NCBI GenBank assembly: GCA_016784195.1
Contig: JADHVE010000023.1
Coordinates: 1 to 16,684 of the forward strand
Reading direction: 5' to 3'
From: Candidatus Woesearchaeota archaeon
Lineage (GTDB): Archaea; Nanobdellota; Nanobdellia; Woesearchaeales; GW2011-AR4
Length of the DNA stretch: 16,684 nt
In this document: one piece after another, positions 7,473-13,171 of the stretch
How the letters are laid out: each line of letters begins with the position of its first letter
How positions within the stretch are numbered: the stretch's first letter is position 1
The notes under the pieces: model-generated
The model's input: the letters and a program-made list of their open reading frames with translations, nothing else
Told to the model about the DNA's origin: nothing
The model's database searches: none
Translations under genes and position numbers: made by a program

Positions 7473-8096
7473 TTGGCCAAAGATAATTTAGGACTAGTGC
7501 ATGTCTATACTGGGATAGGCAAGGGAAAGACAAGCGCTTCTATGGGGCTAGCTATGAGAGCAGTAGGCCAGGGCTTAAATGTATACATCATCCAGTTTAT
7601 GAAAGGCGGAGCATATACTGGAGAATTGATTTCTGCAAAGAATTTCCTGCCTAGTGTGGGTTTTGTGCAGTACGGCAAGCCATGCATCAAAGAGGATAAG
7701 CAGCTTAAGCTGATGGGTTTTGATTCCGGCTATACTTATTTTGACTATGTAAGGGATGATATAGAATGCAGGGATTGCAGGCATTGTTTTCTTAATGATG
7801 ATGAGCAAAGAAAATTTGTCGATGATGCCTTTGAAAGGGCAAAAAAAACAACTTCTTCAGAAGATTATGATATGATCATCTTGGATGAAATAAATTTAGC
7901 AGTCCATTTTGGCCTTTTAAGCATTGATAAGGTTGTGGGATTAGTAAAGAATAAAAACAAAAAAACAGAGTTAATACTGACTGGAAGGCACGCCCATCCA
8001 AAGATAATTGAGTTAGGTGATTATGTGAGTGAGATGAAGCTGATAAAGCACCCTTTCCAGAAAGGCATAGGCGCAAGGAGAGGGATTGAATATTAA
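7473..8096 (+). CDS. cobA: Cob(I)alamin adenosyltransferase, CobA/BtuR type, 207 aa
   Basis: Transfers the 5'-deoxyadenosyl group of ATP to cob(I)alamin to give adenosylcobalamin. The nucleotide loop GIGKGKTSAS (14-23) is the inverted-style P-loop of CobA, and DYDMIILDEINLAVHFGLLS (131-150) plus ELILTGRHAHPKIIELGDYVSEM (166-188) and KHPFQKGIGARRGIEY at the end are family signatures. Start: TTG at 7473 is preceded by GAGGTGG (7461-7467), a strong SD at normal spacing. Upstream in-frame TTG 7443 would add ten residues without homology. Odd: four cysteines, Cys71 plus Cys99-x2-Cys102-x2-Cys105, make a possible metal site that I do not associate with the enterobacterial enzyme. It sits in an operon with class II reductase, which needs its product. 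Confidence 0.93.
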   Translation: MAKDNLGLVHVYTGIGKGKTSASMGLAMRAVGQGLNVYIIQFMKGGAYTGELISAKNFLPSVGFVQYGKPCIKEDKQLKLMGFDSGYTYFDYVRDDIECRDCRHCFLNDDEQRKFVDDAFERAKKTTSSEDYDMIILDEINLAVHFGLLSIDKVVGLVKNKNKKTELILTGRHAHPKIIELGDYVSEMKLIKHPFQKGIGARRGIEY

Positions 8097-8165
8097 ATCA
8101 AATCAATGAAAAATAAAGCCAGTATTAAAAAATCAATAAAATAATCATTAGGTACAAACAGAAAA

Positions 8166-8213
8166 ACAACTAGTTGTGAACGTGCTTATGTTAATTTTTA
8201 TTGATTAAAAATT
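8166..8213. repeat. Palindrome and hairpin upstream of the AlkD-like gene
   Basis: ACAACTAGTTGT at 8166-8177 is a perfect 12-base palindrome of the sort that can serve as a dimer operator. At 8193-8213 AATTTTTA-TTGAT-TAAAAATT forms an 8-base perfect stem with a 5-base loop. Both lie in the 189-base spacer between cobA and the repair genes. The hairpin could end cobA transcription, and the palindrome could regulate the repair pair. Neither role is shown. Confidence 0.35.
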
Positions 8214-8252
8214 TTAAAAACCTAAACATAAACAAAGAAGAGAACTAAAAAA

Positions 8253-8263
8253 TACTTAAATAA
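8253..8263 (+). promoter_or_regulatory. TATA box of the AlkD-like/nth operon
   Basis: TACTTAAATAA is centred about 27 bases before the ATG at 8286, again predicting a leaderless message. An out-of-frame ATG at 8273 lies upstream of the predicted transcription start. Confidence 0.5.
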
Positions 8264-8285
8264 TTGTGCACTATGAAAGAACGTA

Positions 8286-8996
8286 ATGGCTTTAAAAATG
8301 AATCTAGAAAACATCAAAAAGGAAATAAAAAACTCAGCAAACTCTAAACAAGCAGAAATTCTCCAGAGATTTTTCAAGACAGGCAAAGGAGAATATGGAG
8401 AAGGAGATATCTTTCTTGGCATTAAAGTTCCAGAACAAAGAAGAATTTCTAAGAAATATCAAACCATGCCATTAAAATATATACAAAGCTTGTTAATCAG
8501 CAGTATCCATGAGCACCGTCTTATTTCATTATTTATCCTGATTTACCAGTATAAAAAAGCAGATGAAAAAACCAAGAAGAAAATATTTGATTTTTATCTA
8601 AAAAATACAAATAACGTAAACAGCTGGGACTTGGTTGACTTGTCTGCGCCAAATATTGTTGGAAACTATTTATTAGACAAGCCAAGAGGAGAAGTTTATA
8701 GGCTTGCAAAATCAAAAATCCTGTGGGAAAGGCGCATTGCAATATTGGCAACGTTCGAATTTATTAAAAATAATGAATATAGAGATACCTTAAAGATTTC
8801 AGAAATTCTATTGAAAGACAACCATGACCTGATTCATAAAGCAGTCGGCTGGATGTTAAGGGAAGTTGGAAAAAGAAACCAGGCAGTTGAAGAAAAATTC
8901 TTAAAAAAATATTATAAAAATATGCCGAGAACAATGTTGAGATATGCAATTGAACGGTTTGATGAAAAGAAAAGGAAATTTTATATGAAAAAATGA
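8286..8996 (+). CDS. AlkD-like DNA alkylation repair protein, HEAT-like repeats, 236 aa
   Basis: This family (DNA alkylation repair enzyme, HEAT-like fold) includes bacterial AlkC/AlkD glycosylases that excise positively charged 3-methyl and 7-methyl purines. Family marks: FFKTGKGEYGEGDIFLGIKVPEQRRISKKY (29-58), HEHRLISLFIL, NSWDLVDLSAPNIVGNYLLD, LWERRIAILATFEFI, and HDLIHKAVGWMLREVGKRN followed by MPRTMLRYAIERF. The Trp-Asp of NSWDLVDLS and the Trp and Arg of LWERRIA correspond to conserved residues of the AlkD cleft. Many relatives are uncharacterised, so activity on alkylated bases is inferred. ATGA overlap with the downstream endonuclease III gene shows translational coupling and supports a base excision repair role. 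ATG 8286 fits the TATA spacing. Confidence 0.9.
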   Translation: MALKMNLENIKKEIKNSANSKQAEILQRFFKTGKGEYGEGDIFLGIKVPEQRRISKKYQTMPLKYIQSLLISSIHEHRLISLFILIYQYKKADEKTKKKIFDFYLKNTNNVNSWDLVDLSAPNIVGNYLLDKPRGEVYRLAKSKILWERRIAILATFEFIKNNEYRDTLKISEILLKDNHDLIHKAVGWMLREVGKRNQAVEEKFLKKYYKNMPRTMLRYAIERFDEKKRKFYMKK

Positions 8997-9649
8997 AAAA
9001 CACAGGCAAAATACCTAAAATAATGCAGATTCTGGTAAAACATTTCAATTTCTCAGAAAGAACAACTCTCAACAGAATGAGAAAAAAGCCAGATGCATTC
9101 AAAATCCTTATTTCCTGCTTACTTTCGTTAAGAACACAAGATAAAAACACAGAGAAAGTTTCAAAAAAGCTGTTTGCAGTTGCAGATACTCCTGAAAAAA
9201 TATTAAAATTGTCAGTTAAACAACTTGAAAAATTAATATTCAGCTCCGGGCATTACAGGAAAAAAGCACAAACACTAAAACATGTATCTTCAGAAATCCT
9301 TAAAAGATTCAATGGAACAGTTCCGGACGATAAAGAAAAGCTCCTTTCAATAAAAGGAATTGGTCCAAAAACAGCAAATATTGTTTTGAGTTTTGCGTTC
9401 AACAGATTGGTTCTTCCAATTGATGTACATTGTCATAGAATTCCTAATAGATTAGGTTGGATAAAAACAAAAACTCCTGAAAAAACAGAAAAAGAATTAG
9501 AGAAAATACTCCTTAAAAAATATTGGAGAGAATTTAATGGTATTTTTGTATTGTTTGGAAAGACAATTTGTCAGCCGATTTCACCATTCTGTTCCAAATG
9601 CCCAATAAGAGCATATTGCAAAAGAATAGGAGTCATTAGGAGCAGGTAG
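8993..9649 (+). CDS. nth: Endonuclease III-type DNA glycosylase/AP lyase, 218 aa
   Basis: Removes oxidised pyrimidines from DNA and nicks the abasic site by beta-elimination. The helix-hairpin-helix LLSIKGIGPKTANIVL (117-132) carries the Schiff-base lysine Lys126. LPIDVHCHRIPNRLGW contains the catalytic aspartate Asp144, so a bifunctional enzyme is expected. The iron-sulfur loop Cys193-x6-Cys200-x2-Cys203-x5-Cys209 has exactly the spacing of the 4Fe-4S cluster of endonuclease III. LISCLLSLRTQDKNT (39-53) is the usual N-terminal helix pair. ATG 8993 overlaps the stop of the AlkD-like gene by 4 bases. The 3' end runs into a large hairpin array at 9659. Confidence 0.95.
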   Translation: MKNTGKIPKIMQILVKHFNFSERTTLNRMRKKPDAFKILISCLLSLRTQDKNTEKVSKKLFAVADTPEKILKLSVKQLEKLIFSSGHYRKKAQTLKHVSSEILKRFNGTVPDDKEKLLSIKGIGPKTANIVLSFAFNRLVLPIDVHCHRIPNRLGWIKTKTPEKTEKELEKILLKKYWREFNGIFVLFGKTICQPISPFCSKCPIRAYCKRIGVIRSR

Positions 9650-9658
9650 AAACCAGCG

Positions 9659-9812
9659 AAAACCAAAGATTTTCTTGGTTTTGAATTTTTTAAATAAAAA
9701 TTCCAAAACTTACAAAATACAAAGTATTTTGAAGTTCTAAATCGCTTCTCGATTTATAAACCTAAGAAAATCTTCGATTTTCTAGGTATTTGGAAATTCT
9801 TCGAATTACCAA
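9659..9812. repeat. Array of six consecutive hairpins between nth and the thioredoxin reductase gene
   Basis: Six inverted repeats tile this stretch almost without gaps. H1 9659-9682 (AAAACC.../...GGTTTT). H2 9683-9703 (GAATTTTT-TAAAT-AAAAATTC, extendable outward). H3 9708-9735 (CAAAATAC-AAA-GTATTTTG with outer ACTT/AAGT). H4 9738-9756 (TAAATCG-CTTCT-CGATTTA). H5 9760-9787 (ACCTAAGAAAATC-TTC-GATTTTCTAGGT, one bulge). H6 9790-9812 (TTGGAAATTC-TTC-GAATTACCAA, one mismatch). Stems are about 6-13 bases and three loops have three bases. The array ends five bases before the TATA box of the reductase gene. No known element family is recognised. Confidence 0.75.
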
Positions 9813-9816
9813 AACC

Positions 9817-9824
9817 TTTAAAAA
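9817..9824 (+). promoter_or_regulatory. TATA box of the thioredoxin reductase gene
   Basis: TTTAAAAA is about 31 bases before the ATG at 9852, so the message has a leader of only a few bases and no SD. The same box, preceded by a hairpin pair, occurs before the zinc ribbon gene at 12404. Confidence 0.55.
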
Positions 9825-9851
9825 CTACCAAAAAAATTGCATTTAATCAAA

Positions 9852-10799
9852 ATGTACGACGTGATTATAATTGGAGGGGGCCCTGCAGGCCTGGCGGCAG
9901 CTATTTATACATGTAGGAAAAACCTGAAAACCCTGATTCTTACTCTGGATTTTGGAGGCCAGACAAATTTAACTGCTGATTTGGAGAATTATCCAGGTTA
10001 TGAAGGCGGTTCGGGTCTTGATTTAATGAAAAAGTTTGAGGGGCAGGCAAAGAAGTTCGGTGCTGAAATCAAGATTGCTAAAGTAGAGAAAGTAAGAAAG
10101 GAAAAAGGGGGGTTTTCTGTTGAATTAGGTGATGAAGAGAAGTTCAGCGCAAAAACAATAATACTTGCTTATGGAAAAGTTCCTAAAAGCTTAAACATAC
10201 CTGGCGAAGATGAGCATATGGGGAAGGGTGTTTCTACCTGCGTTATATGTGATGCCCCTTTGTTTAAAGGCAAGACAGTTGCTGTTGTTGGAGGAGGCAA
10301 TAGTGCTGTTGAAGGAGCCATTGAGTTAGCAGGTATAGCAAAGAAAGTTTATCTGATACACCGAAGAGACCAATTCAGGGCAGATGAATCTTCAATTGAG
10401 AAAATAAAAAAAGAAAAGAATGTAGAGCTTGTCTTGAGTAGCACACCCAAGAAAATAAACGGAAAAAAATTTGTCAAATCAATAACTGTCGAAAACCTCA
10501 ATACTCAGGAAAAAAGAGAATTGGAAGTAGATGGAGTATTTATAGAAATTGGCTATGTTGTTGATAACTCAATGATCAAAGATATAGTTGATGTAAACAG
10601 GCAGAATGAAGTAGTCATAAATGAGAAATGCCAGACATCATGCAAGGGCATATTTGCAGCAGGCGACGTAACTACAGTCCCTTTTAAGCAGACAGTTATA
10701 GCAGCAGGAGACGGCGCAAAAGCTGCTTTGCAGGTTCATGCTTTCCTGAGGGGAATTGCAACAAGCATTGACTGGGTTCATTCTACCAAGAAGAAATAA
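9852..10799 (+). CDS. trxB: Thioredoxin reductase (FAD, NADPH type), 315 aa
   Basis: A low-molecular-weight flavoprotein that uses NADPH to reduce thioredoxin or a glutaredoxin-like protein. The FAD fold starts DVIIIGGGPAGLAAAIYT (3-20), with FGGQTNLTADLENYPGY (34-50) and the late GIFAAGDVTTVPFKQTVIAAGDGAKAAL. The redox centre is Cys130-Val-Ile-Cys133 followed by Asp134, in place of the common CATCD or CAVCD. The second dinucleotide fold is VAVVGGGNSAVEGA (143-156), and HRRDQFR (170-176) is the pattern expected for NADPH rather than NADH. The length is normal. ATG 9852 is chosen because homology begins at MYDVIII; the upstream TTG 9837 adds five residues and lies before or at the predicted transcription start. 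It is followed 13 bases later by a DJ-1/PfpI gene. Confidence 0.95.
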   Translation: MYDVIIIGGGPAGLAAAIYTCRKNLKTLILTLDFGGQTNLTADLENYPGYEGGSGLDLMKKFEGQAKKFGAEIKIAKVEKVRKEKGGFSVELGDEEKFSAKTIILAYGKVPKSLNIPGEDEHMGKGVSTCVICDAPLFKGKTVAVVGGGNSAVEGAIELAGIAKKVYLIHRRDQFRADESSIEKIKKEKNVELVLSSTPKKINGKKFVKSITVENLNTQEKRELEVDGVFIEIGYVVDNSMIKDIVDVNRQNEVVINEKCQTSCKGIFAAGDVTTVPFKQTVIAAGDGAKAALQVHAFLRGIATSIDWVHSTKKK

Positions 10800-10812
10800 G
10801 CTAGTGGTTTTA

Positions 10813-11325
10813 ATGGAAAATAAAAAAATAGCTATTTTAGCAGCTCCTGATTTTAATGATCTGGAGCTGATGTATCCCTATTACAGGCTTAAGGAAGAAG
10901 GATTTGACGTTAAGCTTGTTGGGATGGGAGAAAAGTTCTACAAGGGAAAATATGGCATTGAAATTGAGGCTGAATTAAATATTTCTGATGTAGGTGATGC
11001 TGAATATGATGCAGTTATTATCCCGGGTGGATGGGCCCCTGATTTTTTAAGAAGAGATGAGAAAATTGTAAAATTTGTTAAGGACATGTTTGAGAATGGC
11101 AAAGTGGTTGCATCCATATGCCATGGAGGCTCGGTTTTGGTTTCTGCTGATATTTTAAAAGGCAAAAAAGTAACCTCCTTTTTCGGTATAAAGGATGATT
11201 TAGTAAATGCCGGAGCCGAATACGAAGACAATGAAGTTGTTGTTGATGGAAATTTAATAACCTCCCGAAAACCTGACGACCTTCCTGCGTTTTGCAAAGA
11301 AATTATCCAAGCTTTAAATGGATAA
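10813..11325 (+). CDS. DJ-1/PfpI family protein (cysteine deglycase/glyoxalase or peptidase-like), 170 aa
   Basis: Members of this family use a nucleophilic cysteine and have been assigned peptidase, glyoxalase III and protein deglycase activities, so the exact reaction is unsettled. The nucleophile elbow VASICHGGSVL contains Cys103-His104, and Glu18 in FNDLELMYP is the conserved acid next to the cysteine. VIIPGGWAPDFLRRDEKIVKFV (69-90) and VTSFFGIKDDLVNAGAEYED are standard family blocks, and TSRKPDDLPAFCKEI closes the fold. The ATG at 10813 has AGTGGT 4-10 bases upstream; in-frame GTG 10804 is probably the SD rather than the start. It follows trxB by 13 bases, suggesting a joint thiol and carbonyl stress operon. 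Its last 23 bases overlap the end of the gene on the other strand. Confidence 0.92.
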   Translation: MENKKIAILAAPDFNDLELMYPYYRLKEEGFDVKLVGMGEKFYKGKYGIEIEAELNISDVGDAEYDAVIIPGGWAPDFLRRDEKIVKFVKDMFENGKVVASICHGGSVLVSADILKGKKVTSFFGIKDDLVNAGAEYEDNEVVVDGNLITSRKPDDLPAFCKEIIQALNG

Positions 11326-12082
11326 GCTTATTTTCAATATTATTTTTAGATAGCTTCTCAACACAATAGTTCGCTATTGTTTTCAGATTGATAATATCCT
11401 CTTCATTATATTCAACTAATAATTTAAGATAATATTCGTCTCCTGTAGCCCGGTGCATTCTCCATAAGGCCAAGGCATCCCCTCCATGAAAATTTTCTAT
11501 AATTTTATTCCTCTTTATTCCCAGATCTTTCTCTATTTCCTTCAAGCCGCCTTTAAGGTTTAGCTTGTTTGTTGCAGACATAACATCAAAATTAGGTATC
11601 TCAGGCAGTAAATCGGGATAGCGTTTTTTAATAAATGGAATGTCAAAACTGGAGCCGTTAAACGTCACAAACAGTTTATACTTGCTTAACTCTTTTTTTA
11701 GTTCTTTTAAGTTTAGGTTAATGTTTTTTATCATTATTTTTGTATCAACTCCATCAAACAGACCAAAAACAGTAATATCATCATAATTCGACAAGCCGCT
11801 TGTTTCTATATCAAGAAAAACAGCATCTTCCTTAAAAAAGTTGTATAACCTCCAAATCTCTGATGATGGCAAAATATTCAGGAAATATGATGAATCAAAA
11901 TTGTATAGTGCTTTCCTTGCTTTCAGAATCTGCCTGTCATAATACATCTTTCTTGCTCTGCTAAGTCCATCTACTTTTTTTGCTTTTAAGAACAAGTTCC
12001 AGTCAGTAATGCCTTGCTTCCACAAATTTTCCTCTGTTGTTTTGCTGATTCTTTCAAGAAAGATGAAACTATTTCTAATCAT
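11303..12082 (-). CDS. DEDD-type exonuclease of the YprB/RNase H-like family, 259 aa
   Basis: A 3'-5' exonuclease fold with two-metal catalysis. Motif I is AVFLDIETSGLSNYDDITVFG (Asp and Glu of DIE), motif II is FVTFNGSSFDIPFIKKR (Asp of SSFD), and motif III is EYNEEDIINL with Tyr four residues before Asp, the DEDDy pattern. GGLKEIEKDLGI and ALALWRMHRATGDEYYLKLLVEYN are typical of the YprB RNase-H-like group, whose natural substrate is not well established. An N-terminal extension of 79 residues is possible in frame, but the ATG at 12082 is preceded by the TATA box AATATTTAAA 26 bases upstream on this strand, and the extension crosses the hairpin cluster. I therefore take 12082. The first 65 residues are basic and have no recognised domain. 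Confidence 0.85.
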   Translation of the reverse strand: MIRNSFIFLERISKTTEENLWKQGITDWNLFLKAKKVDGLSRARKMYYDRQILKARKALYNFDSSYFLNILPSSEIWRLYNFFKEDAVFLDIETSGLSNYDDITVFGLFDGVDTKIMIKNINLNLKELKKELSKYKLFVTFNGSSFDIPFIKKRYPDLLPEIPNFDVMSATNKLNLKGGLKEIEKDLGIKRNKIIENFHGGDALALWRMHRATGDEYYLKLLVEYNEEDIINLKTIANYCVEKLSKNNIENKLIHLKLG

Positions 12083-12104
12083 TAATAAAGTAAAGAAAAA
12101 CAAG

Positions 12105-12113
12105 TTTAAATAT
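12105..12113 (-). promoter_or_regulatory. TATA box of the YprB-like exonuclease gene
   Basis: Read on the minus strand the bases are AATATTTAAA, centred 26 bases before the ATG at 12082. This predicts a leaderless message and fixes the start codon. Confidence 0.6.
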
Positions 12114-12229
12114 TTTACGTACCGATTATCTTTATCAAAACTCTTTTTTTTTCTTAACTTCAAACTCCCCATAGAAGATTTTTTCCCAATTACTAAAGTC
12201 CAACTTCTTAAGATTTTAACATATCTTTC

Positions 12230-12372
12230 TTGATTTTTATAATACAAAACCAAAATTTCCGAAACCAGAAAAATCAAAGGTTTATAGGATCTATTTTTTC
12301 TGTGAAAAACCCAAAACAAAGAAAATTGAAAATTTTCCTGGTATTAGGATTTTTTAAGAAAAATCCGAAACA
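12230..12372. repeat. Second hairpin cluster, upstream of the TFB-type zinc ribbon gene
   Basis: Inverted repeats: TTGATTTTT (12230-12238) with AAAAATCAA (12269-12277); AAACC/GGTTT (12262-12283); TTTTTC-TGT-GAAAAA (12295-12309); GAAAATT-GAA-AATTTTC (12321-12337); GGATTTTT-TAAG-AAAAATCC (12347-12366). The last two parallel H5 and H6 of the 9659-9812 array: the stretch after each first stem reads CTGGTATTAGG here and CTAGGTATTTGG there, and a TTTAAAAA box follows within a few bases in both. Confidence 0.65.
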
Positions 12373-12381
12373 TTTAAAAAA
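12373..12381 (+). promoter_or_regulatory. TATA box of the TFB-type zinc ribbon gene
   Basis: TTTAAAAAA is centred 27 bases before the ATG at 12404, predicting a leaderless message. No SD is present. Confidence 0.6.
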
Positions 12382-12403
12382 CAGATTGGTCTAATCAATA
12401 GCT

Positions 12404-12547
12404 ATGGCTAGAACATTTAATCAAAAAAGTATAGACAGTTTAAAGCTTGAAGAAAAAACAAGAGTATGCACAGATTGCGGCAGCGAAGATGTTGCTCTTG
12501 AAAAAGGAGAGCTTTACTGCAAAAAATGCGGGCTCGTTTTAGATTAA
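12404..12547 (+). CDS. Free-standing TFB-type zinc ribbon microprotein, 47 aa
   Basis: A short reading frame runs from the ATG at 12404 to the TAA at 12545-12547. After a basic N-terminal stretch (MARTFNQKSIDSLKLEEKTR) comes VCTDCGSEDVALEKGELYCKKCGLVLD with ligands Cys22, Cys25, Cys39 and Cys42. The spacing and the ending YCxxCGLVLD match the N-terminal zinc ribbon of archaeal TFB/TFIIB, the part that contacts RNA polymerase. The cyclin-like DNA-binding repeats of TFB are missing and no frameshift in the downstream DNA would restore them. It may modulate transcription by occupying the polymerase dock, or may be an unrelated small zinc protein. A well-placed TATA box makes expression likely. 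Confidence 0.75.
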   Translation: MARTFNQKSIDSLKLEEKTRVCTDCGSEDVALEKGELYCKKCGLVLD

Positions 12548-12584
12548 AGAATATAAGTTCTGATTCTTTTTAGTAGATACAATG

Positions 12585-12707
12585 TTATCTTTTCTCAATG
12601 GTATAGCTGCAATTAGTGCATTTCCACTTCTCAAAGACATCTTCCTTGAAGCTGAATGGAATTAATTCTCCTTTATCGCACTTGGGGCACTTTGGAAAAA
12701 AACTCAT
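12585..12707 (-). CDS. Zinc ribbon microprotein, 40 aa, third gene of the kinase-deaminase operon
   Basis: Reading on the minus strand from the ATG at 12707 gives MSFFPKCPKCDKGELIPFSF... ending TNCSYTIEKR. Cys7-x2-Cys10 and Cys30-x2-Cys33 form a four-cysteine zinc ribbon, and the ends are basic or polar. The family is not recognised. The best ribosome binding site of the window precedes it: GAGGTGAT (12711-12718), complementary to the archaeal 16S 3' end, three bases before the ATG. It begins 29 bases after the stop of the dCMP deaminase gene and so is probably co-transcribed with it. It ends tail to tail with the other zinc ribbon gene, 37 bases apart. Confidence 0.75.
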   Translation of the reverse strand: MSFFPKCPKCDKGELIPFSFKEDVFEKWKCTNCSYTIEKR

Positions 12708-12736
12708 TTTATCACCTCTTGATTATTACTTAGTCA

Positions 12737-13156
12737 TCATTTAAGATGCACCAGCTCAACGCCTAATTTCTTTGCAGTTTCAAATATTCTTTCCTCTCTG
12801 TAGAATTCGCCAAAATATATCTTTTTAATGCCTGCATTGACCATCATCTTAAAGCACTGCCAGCATGGAGAAGCAGTGATGTAGATTTCTGCATCTTCTA
12901 TCCTAATACCGTTCTTTGCTGCCTGCAGGATGGCATTTCCTTCTGCGTGTATAGTAGCAACACAATGATCATTTTCCATTATATGGCCTGCTTCATCGCA
13001 GTGGGGCATTCCACGAATGCTGCCGTTGTAGCCTGTTGACAGAATTGTTTTGTCTCTCACAATAACAGCACCTACATATTTCCGATCACAAGTGCTTCTT
13101 GTAGCTACCTGCTTTGCTATGTTCATGAAATATTCTTCCCAGCTCGCTCTTACCAT
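12737..13156 (-). CDS. Deoxycytidylate (dCMP) deaminase, ComE/Dcd1 type, 139 aa
   Basis: Converts dCMP to dUMP, the precursor for dTMP synthesis. The zinc-dependent deaminase motifs are ATIHAEGNAILQA with His70, Ala71 and catalytic Glu72, and ASPCWQCFKMM with ligands Cys98 and Cys101. STCDRKYVGAVIVRD and STGYNGSIRGMPHCDEAGH are the family's substrate-binding blocks. The length is normal for a single-domain enzyme. GGAGGA about eight bases upstream of the ATG at 13156 is a good SD. The gene follows a P-loop kinase gene by 46 bases, and two small hairpins sit in that gap just before the SD. In yeast Dcd1 and bacterial DcdV/AvcD such a kinase-like domain is fused N-terminally to the deaminase. 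Here the two are separate genes. Confidence 0.95.
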   Translation of the reverse strand: MVRASWEEYFMNIAKQVATRSTCDRKYVGAVIVRDKTILSTGYNGSIRGMPHCDEAGHIMENDHCVATIHAEGNAILQAAKNGIRIEDAEIYITASPCWQCFKMMVNAGIKKIYFGEFYREERIFETAKKLGVELVHLK

Positions 13157-13171
13157 ACTAAAAAATCCTCC

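Larger units (their letters stand above)
12083..12403. other. 321-base spacer with divergent promoters and a hairpin cluster
   Basis: No gene is seen. The left end (12105-12113) holds the minus-strand TATA box of the exonuclease gene. The middle and right hold the hairpin cluster described separately, and the right end holds the TATA box TTTAAAAAA (12373-12381) of the zinc ribbon gene. The minus-strand frame stays open through the spacer by chance and would extend the exonuclease by 79 residues with no recognisable domain. Confidence 0.6.

Noticed and set aside
8764..9150. Antisense frame opposite the AlkD-like gene and nth (128 codons)
   Set aside because: Two conserved genes with good motifs occupy the other strand, and this frame shows no family resemblance.
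9659..9812. CRISPR array
   Set aside because: The units are hairpins of different sequence with no constant direct repeat and no regular spacers.
10938..11297. Antisense frame opposite the DJ-1/PfpI gene (119 codons)
   Set aside because: Composition is that of a shadow frame, and the plus strand carries all DJ-1 catalytic motifs.
12083..12319. In-frame extension of the exonuclease by 79 residues
   Set aside because: The extension has no recognised domain, runs through the hairpin cluster, and lies upstream of a TATA box placed 26 bases before the ATG at 12082.
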